From an uncultured Elusimicrobia bacterium (GTDB lineage: Bacteria; Elusimicrobiota; Endomicrobiia; Endomicrobiales; Endomicrobiaceae), in contig CAMVLN010000011.1 in assembly GCA_947168325.1 (NCBI GenBank), positions 1-19,566 on the forward strand: a stretch of DNA of 19,566 bases, written 5' to 3'. Positions 16,943 through 19,566 of the stretch are shown one piece after another; position 1 is the first letter of the stretch, and each line of letters opens with the position of its first letter. Under the pieces are notes generated by a model. The model saw only the letters and a program-made list of their open reading frames with translations, had not been told where the DNA came from and ran no database searches. Position numbers and translations under genes: made by a program.

Positions 16943-17268
16943 TTTTTACTCCTCAATAAAATCTATTTATTGCACTAACTTAAGAACTTTTGCTACCATA
17001 AATCAACAACTACTCTAAACTTTATATCAACATTGATGCATAAATATCTAGTTTTAAAATGTCTTTATACTGCATTGATACAACCTACAACCATTAATTT
17101 ACACTGTATCCCTATTCAAACAGTCACACACAACATAAGTATTCACAAAAAAGAATGACAGTATCTTCCTTATTTTAAAAATTATCATTCCTCCCAACTA
17201 ACAAAACACCCTTTTTTTTATGATATACCGTGTTATTCTATATTATTTTTTTTAAATATTCAAGTTAT
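16943..17268. other. Leader region between the IS element and moxR
   Basis: These 326 bp hold no convincing gene. They contain the ribosome site of moxR at 16949-16955 and a direct repeat, CTTTATA-N4/5-CATTGAT, at 17020-17037 and 17063-17079. The original stop codon (TGA, minus strand, 17260-17262) of the transposase remnant interrupted by the IS lies here, as does the left target duplication at 17264-17268. On the minus strand several TATAAA-like boxes could be -10 elements for moxR, but none has a clear -35 partner. A 29-codon open frame at 17099-17188 is judged unlikely to be a gene. Confidence 0.5.
17264..17268. repeat. Left copy of IS target duplication (GTTAT)
   Basis: GTTAT immediately precedes the left end TGTAGAGG and is repeated directly after the right end at 18520-18524. 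Removing the element plus one copy restores a readable end for the interrupted transposase remnant, which supports the call beyond the 5-bp match. Confidence 0.75.
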
Positions 17269-17294
17269 TGTAGAGGTTCAATACATATTGGACT
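17269..17294 (+). repeat. Left terminal inverted repeat of the IS
   Basis: TGTAGAGGTTCA-ATACATATTGGACT. Compared with the reverse complement of the right end it differs at about three positions plus one single-base gap. ACATATTGGACT is identical in both. Confidence 0.8.
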
Positions 17295-17295
17295 T

Positions 17296-18330
17296 TTAGG
17301 AAGAACAATAGGGTAGCATATTTTTATTTAAAAAATCCATAGGAGTAATGTAATTTAAACCCTTATGAACTTTTTTTGTATTATACCAAAGTATATAATC
17401 TTTTAATTTTTCATTGATCTGTTTGATATTATCTACATCTTCCAAATGATTAAAAAACTGTTCTTGAGCCGTTCTATTAAATCTTTCAATATAAGCATTA
17501 CTTTTGGGACTATGCGGATAATTATAATAATGGATTATATTTTTACATCTAATATATTCATCAAATTTCTTTTCAAATTCTAATCCGTTATCGGTTTGTA
17601 TCGCTTTTATTTTATACGGACTCTCTTTTATTACTTCTTTTAAAAATTCTGTAGATATTTGACTGTTTAATTTTGAAAATACCTTTGCATATGCTATTCT
17701 GCTTGCTCTATCTATTGCCGTTAATGCATACATCTTTCTTCCTGAAAATTTACAATGTATTGCATCAAATTGCATCACTTCACCTATTTGCTTTATTTCT
17801 TTCTTTTTTAACCTTTGTTTATTCTTCTTTTTCCTTTGTTTTACTTCTATTAGCTTTCCTGTTCTTACTTCTACTCTCAAATGCTTCCTATAGTCTATTT
17901 TTCCCTCTTTTTTTAATTTTTTTATTATTCGTCCTATTGTACTTTCACTTACATTTTTTATCCCTATTTCTTGGCAATATTGCTTTAATTCAGGTTCTAT
18001 TGTTTTTTTACATACTCCGGGATGGTCTGTCCTGTATTGTCTTATATATTCTATTATCCTTTTGTCTGTTTCCTGTTTTCTTACATGTATCGGTGCTCTT
18101 GATTTATTTCTTAAACCTCTTGAACCTTCTTCTTTATATTGTTTCTTCCATAAATATATCGTTGAGTGTCCTATCCCAAATTTTTTCACTACTTTTGCTA
18201 TCCCTATTTCTTTCACCAAATCCAATATAAATAATTTCTTTGCTTCCTCCTCTGTCTCTTGTAATACTTCTTCTGCTATCTTTAATACTTTCTTACTTCC
18301 TTTTCCATACCACCTACTTCCTATCTGCAT
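17296..18330 (-). CDS. IS481-family transposase (DDE integrase fold)
   Basis: 344 residues from ATG 18330. An N-terminal helix-turn-helix lies at about 32-65 (VVKKFGIGHSTIYLWKKQY), a second winged-helix-like part at about 85-142, a basic stretch at 160-180, and the rve catalytic core at about 183-330. The acidic triad is Asp189 (MQFDAIH), Asp247 (IQTDNGLEF) and Glu282 (NAYIERFNRT), the DD35E-type layout of IS481 and retroviral-like integrases. It cuts and joins the terminal repeats of the element. A longer frame exists to TTG 18372, but AAGGGGA lies eight bases before ATG 18330, and the longer start would fall inside the hairpin arm, so I prefer 18330. The frame is intact; expression would continue towards moxR. 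Confidence 0.9.
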   Translation of the reverse strand: MQIGSRWYGKGSKKVLKIAEEVLQETEEEAKKLFILDLVKEIGIAKVVKKFGIGHSTIYLWKKQYKEEGSRGLRNKSRAPIHVRKQETDKRIIEYIRQYRTDHPGVCKKTIEPELKQYCQEIGIKNVSESTIGRIIKKLKKEGKIDYRKHLRVEVRTGKLIEVKQRKKKNKQRLKKKEIKQIGEVMQFDAIHCKFSGRKMYALTAIDRASRIAYAKVFSKLNSQISTEFLKEVIKESPYKIKAIQTDNGLEFEKKFDEYIRCKNIIHYYNYPHSPKSNAYIERFNRTAQEQFFNHLEDVDNIKQINEKLKDYILWYNTKKVHKGLNYITPMDFLNKNMLPYCSS

Positions 18331-18354
18331 TGGACTATCCCCTTTGCGACCGCT

Positions 18355-18467
18355 GTTAAGCATCAGCAACAACTATTTATTCTTCTTACCTTTTAGTTTT
18401 TCTTTTAACCTCTTTCTTTTTAGTTTCCTTTTTTCCTTTTAATAAATAGTTGTTGCTGATGCTTAAC
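18355..18467. repeat. Perfect 27-bp inverted repeat, 59-nt loop
   Basis: 18355-18381 (GTTAAGCATCAGCAACAACT plus ATTTATT) is the exact reverse complement of 18441-18467. The 59 bases between are 52 pyrimidines on the plus strand, so purine-rich in the transposase transcript. In RNA this would be a very stable hairpin ending 11-12 bases before the transposase ribosome site. It may act as an attenuator, as protection against transcription entering from outside, or be a tiny nested element. Confidence 0.85.
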
Positions 18468-18469
18468 CT

Positions 18470-18499
18470 ATTGTATCCTTTTAACTACCTTTAGTCCAA
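18470..18499 (-). promoter_or_regulatory. Candidate transposase promoter
   Basis: On the minus strand TTGGAC (18494-18499, inside the right terminal repeat) and TACAAT (18470-18475) are 18 bases apart. The predicted start, near 18463, falls in the first arm of the 27-bp inverted repeat, so its RNA would begin with the hairpin. Confidence 0.4.
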
Positions 18500-18519
18500 T
18501 ATGTTTCTGAACTTTTACA
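18493..18519 (-). repeat. Right terminal inverted repeat of the IS
   Basis: Read on the minus strand: TGTAAAAGTTCAGAAACATA followed by TTGGACT, matching the left end with few differences. It carries the -35-like TTGGAC of the candidate transposase promoter. Confidence 0.8.
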
Positions 18520-18524
18520 GTTAT
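18520..18524. repeat. Right copy of IS target duplication (GTTAT)
   Basis: GTTAT follows the right end of the element directly and matches 17264-17268. Confidence 0.75.
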
Positions 18525-18810
18525 TGTATTGGTTAGATACATATGCGACATTGTATAATTAAAAAGAATATGTTGTAAAGGTGATTTTAGGTTTAAAGAA
18601 AAATTAGGCCTTTTTGAATTATAATAAACTAACCAATCAATTAAAAATTTGTCAAAAACATTTTTTTCCTTAATTAAAATATCTTTAACATTTAAAAATT
18701 CTTCTTTTAAAGTTCTATTAAATCTTTCAATATAAGCATTAATTTTAGGACATCTTGGATAAGAAAAAACTTGTTTTATGCATCTTGTTTTAATCTTTGT
18801 TGAAAAAGTC
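18520..18810 (-). pseudogene. C-terminal remnant of an rve-type transposase, interrupted by the IS
   Basis: The minus-strand frame reads SYPRCPKINAYIERFNRT, then LKEEF, a stretch of about 30 residues including DWLVYYNSKRPNFSLNLKSP, and ends YTMSHMYLTNTI. This is the last part of the catalytic core (the Glu of the DDE triad is in YIERFNRT) and the C-terminus of an IS481-like transposase. It differs clearly from the intact neighbour. The N-terminal two thirds are missing: the frame has no start and is joined to another remnant at about 18811. Removing the IS and one GTTAT gives ...ACC AAT ACA ATA ACT TGA, a natural end, so the IS hit the final codons. The present frame runs into the IS instead. 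Confidence 0.75.
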
Positions 18811-19345
18811 CTAAATTTTCATGTCTGTACTGGTTAAAAATTTATGCAACATTTTGTTATTTTCAACAATGGATTATAAATGAGCTTTTAAATTCAAAAA
18901 GAAGTGAAAAGTGAGGACTTATTGTATTATAATAAACCAATTAATCAGTTATACAAAAACCAAAATGTTCCTTTTTTTATTCTTTTCTTTAATTAAAATA
19001 AGCTTCTTTTCTTAAAGTTATATTAAATTTTTTAAAATAAGCATTGATTCAAATAATAAGAAAAATTTGTCTTTCATAAAATTAGACAAATCTTTTATAA
19101 ATTTTTCTTTAGCTTCTTGATATTTTTTGAAATAATATAAAAAACTCTTTCATATAATTATAATTCTCTATTTATCTCTTCTATAGTTTTTTCTTTAGTT
19201 TTGTTTAGTTGCATTGTTTTTGCTATATTATATTAGAATATTTTTTATTCTATTAGTTGTTACTGCATATATTTTTTGAAGTTTATTATAAAAATTATTT
19301 TTTCAGCATGATGGGTCAACATAAGGTTTTAATGACTTATATTTA
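18811..19345 (-). pseudogene. Second, more decayed copy of the same transposase
   Basis: DNA and translated matches to the first remnant run in the same order. D-stop-LVYYNTISPHFSL matches DWLVYYNSKRPNFSL, LNLKAHL-stop matches LNLKSPLQ, and KMLHKFLTST matches TMSHMYLTNT, ending in TAG at 18811-18813. Upstream, LQKIYAVTTNRIKN resembles the start of the rve core (MYALTAIDRASR in the intact transposase). Several in-frame stops and at least one frame change mean it is dead. The upstream limit, near 19345, is approximate. It is fused end to end with the first remnant. Confidence 0.6.
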
Positions 19346-19388
19346 ATATTTTTTATATATTTATCCTATATCCTACAATTTTAATATA

Positions 19389-19565
19389 TTATTCCATTTG
19401 CTTTTCTTGAGAATTTTGTTCATTATCTTCTGATAAAGTTTGTATTTTTTGATTATTATGCTCGTTATCTCCTGCTGAAAGTTGTTCTTGTTGATGAGAA
19501 GGATGGCAGCATCATTCAGGATGATAACAATATAAACACAGACAGCAGTAAACTGGATGATCAGA
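19389..19565 (-). pseudogene. Cys-rich then Gln/Asn/Glu-rich frame, edge fragment with in-frame TGA
   Basis: From the right edge the minus frame reads SDHPVYCCLCLYCYHPE, then TGA (19512-19514), CCHPSHQQEQLSAG, and a Gln/Asn/Glu-rich tail ending EKQME before TAA (19389-19391). The parts before and after the TGA share a His-Pro-x-x-Cys-Cys style, which suggests one gene whose codon (perhaps TGG) has mutated to TGA. I do not recognise the family. The last 70 bp are richer in GC than the rest of the window. A plus-strand frame is also open here, so even the strand is uncertain; the A-rich coding strand typical of this window favours minus. Confidence 0.3.
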
Positions 19566-19566
19566 T

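Larger units (their letters stand above)
17269..18519 (-). mobile_element. IS481-family insertion sequence, intact
   Basis: A 1251-bp element bounded by imperfect inverted repeats of about 26-27 bp that begin TGTA, as usual for IS481. A 5-bp duplication GTTAT lies on both sides. It has one transposase gene that fills most of the element and ends two bases inside the left repeat, a promoter starting within the right repeat, and a 27-bp perfect inverted repeat in the 5' leader of that gene. All parts needed for movement appear present. It inserted into the last codons of an older related transposase remnant. Confidence 0.85.

Noticed and set aside
17099..17188. A 29-codon minus-strand frame (starting MIIFKIRKILSFFF) after GGGAGG
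   Set aside because: The Shine-Dalgarno sequence is only one base from the ATG, too close to work, and the product resembles nothing I recognise. It could be a broken gene start.
17673..18442. Plus-strand frames opposite the transposase
   Set aside because: They are antisense to an intact DDE transposase with all catalytic residues in place.
19512..19514. Reading TGA as Trp (alternative code) or as selenocysteine
   Set aside because: TGA ends the DUF4381-like gene in a typical ATGA overlap, and the giant gene uses TGG for Trp with no TGA in over 2400 codons. No convincing selenocysteine hairpin directly follows the TGA.
1..19566. CRISPR array, tRNA or rRNA genes
   Set aside because: No regularly spaced repeats, cloverleaf-like segments or rRNA-like conserved stretches were seen on either strand.

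Overview
The window is strongly AT-rich and almost entirely coded on the minus strand. It reads with the standard bacterial code: TAA, TAG and TGA all end genes, and Shine-Dalgarno sequences are clear. Its core is a complete MoxR/Bat-type gene cluster whose products carry signal peptides and single membrane anchors. Together with the low GC and an IS481-like element, this suggests a low-GC host-associated or anaerobic bacterium, probably diderm. From memory, Elusimicrobiota/Endomicrobia-like or spirochaete lineages (Borrelia, Brachyspira) carry similar clusters. The phylum cannot be fixed from this sequence alone.

Layout, right to left in the direction of transcription. 18520-19566 is a decayed mobile-element zone: a Cys-rich and Gln/Asn-rich reading frame at the edge, then two successive remnants of related rve-type transposases. 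17269-18519 is an intact 1251-bp IS481-family element with imperfect terminal inverted repeats and a 5-bp target duplication (GTTAT). It landed at the stop codon of the younger remnant. Inside it lies a perfect 27-bp inverted repeat just upstream of the transposase. 16943-17268 is the leader of moxR.

8052-16942 is the cluster moxR, DUF58 protein, Sel1-repeat protein, DUF4381-like protein, batA, batB, batC-like TPR protein, batD. A probable terminator and promoter between moxR and the DUF58 gene may split it in two. Downstream of that gap the genes are 3-36 bp apart or overlap. By family knowledge, the MoxR AAA+ ATPase acts on von Willebrand A-domain partners (DUF58, BatA, BatB) at the inner membrane, with TPR and Ig-like periplasmic partners (BatC, BatD). 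The general role is envelope integrity or stress tolerance; the exact target is unknown. A secreted Sel1-repeat protein inside the cluster is unusual.

1-7906 is the most novel part. A 198-residue protein with two membrane segments (7310-7906) ends in a terminator-like hairpin. It is followed by a giant exported protein (1-7216, at least 2405 codons, running off the left edge). The giant has a signal-like N-terminus, a C39-peptidase-like domain with Cys341/His433/Asp449, an acidic/Ser/Asn linker, a long central region with no recognised domain, and a Gly/Ala-rich hydrophobic region of about 400 residues. No RNA genes or CRISPR arrays were seen.
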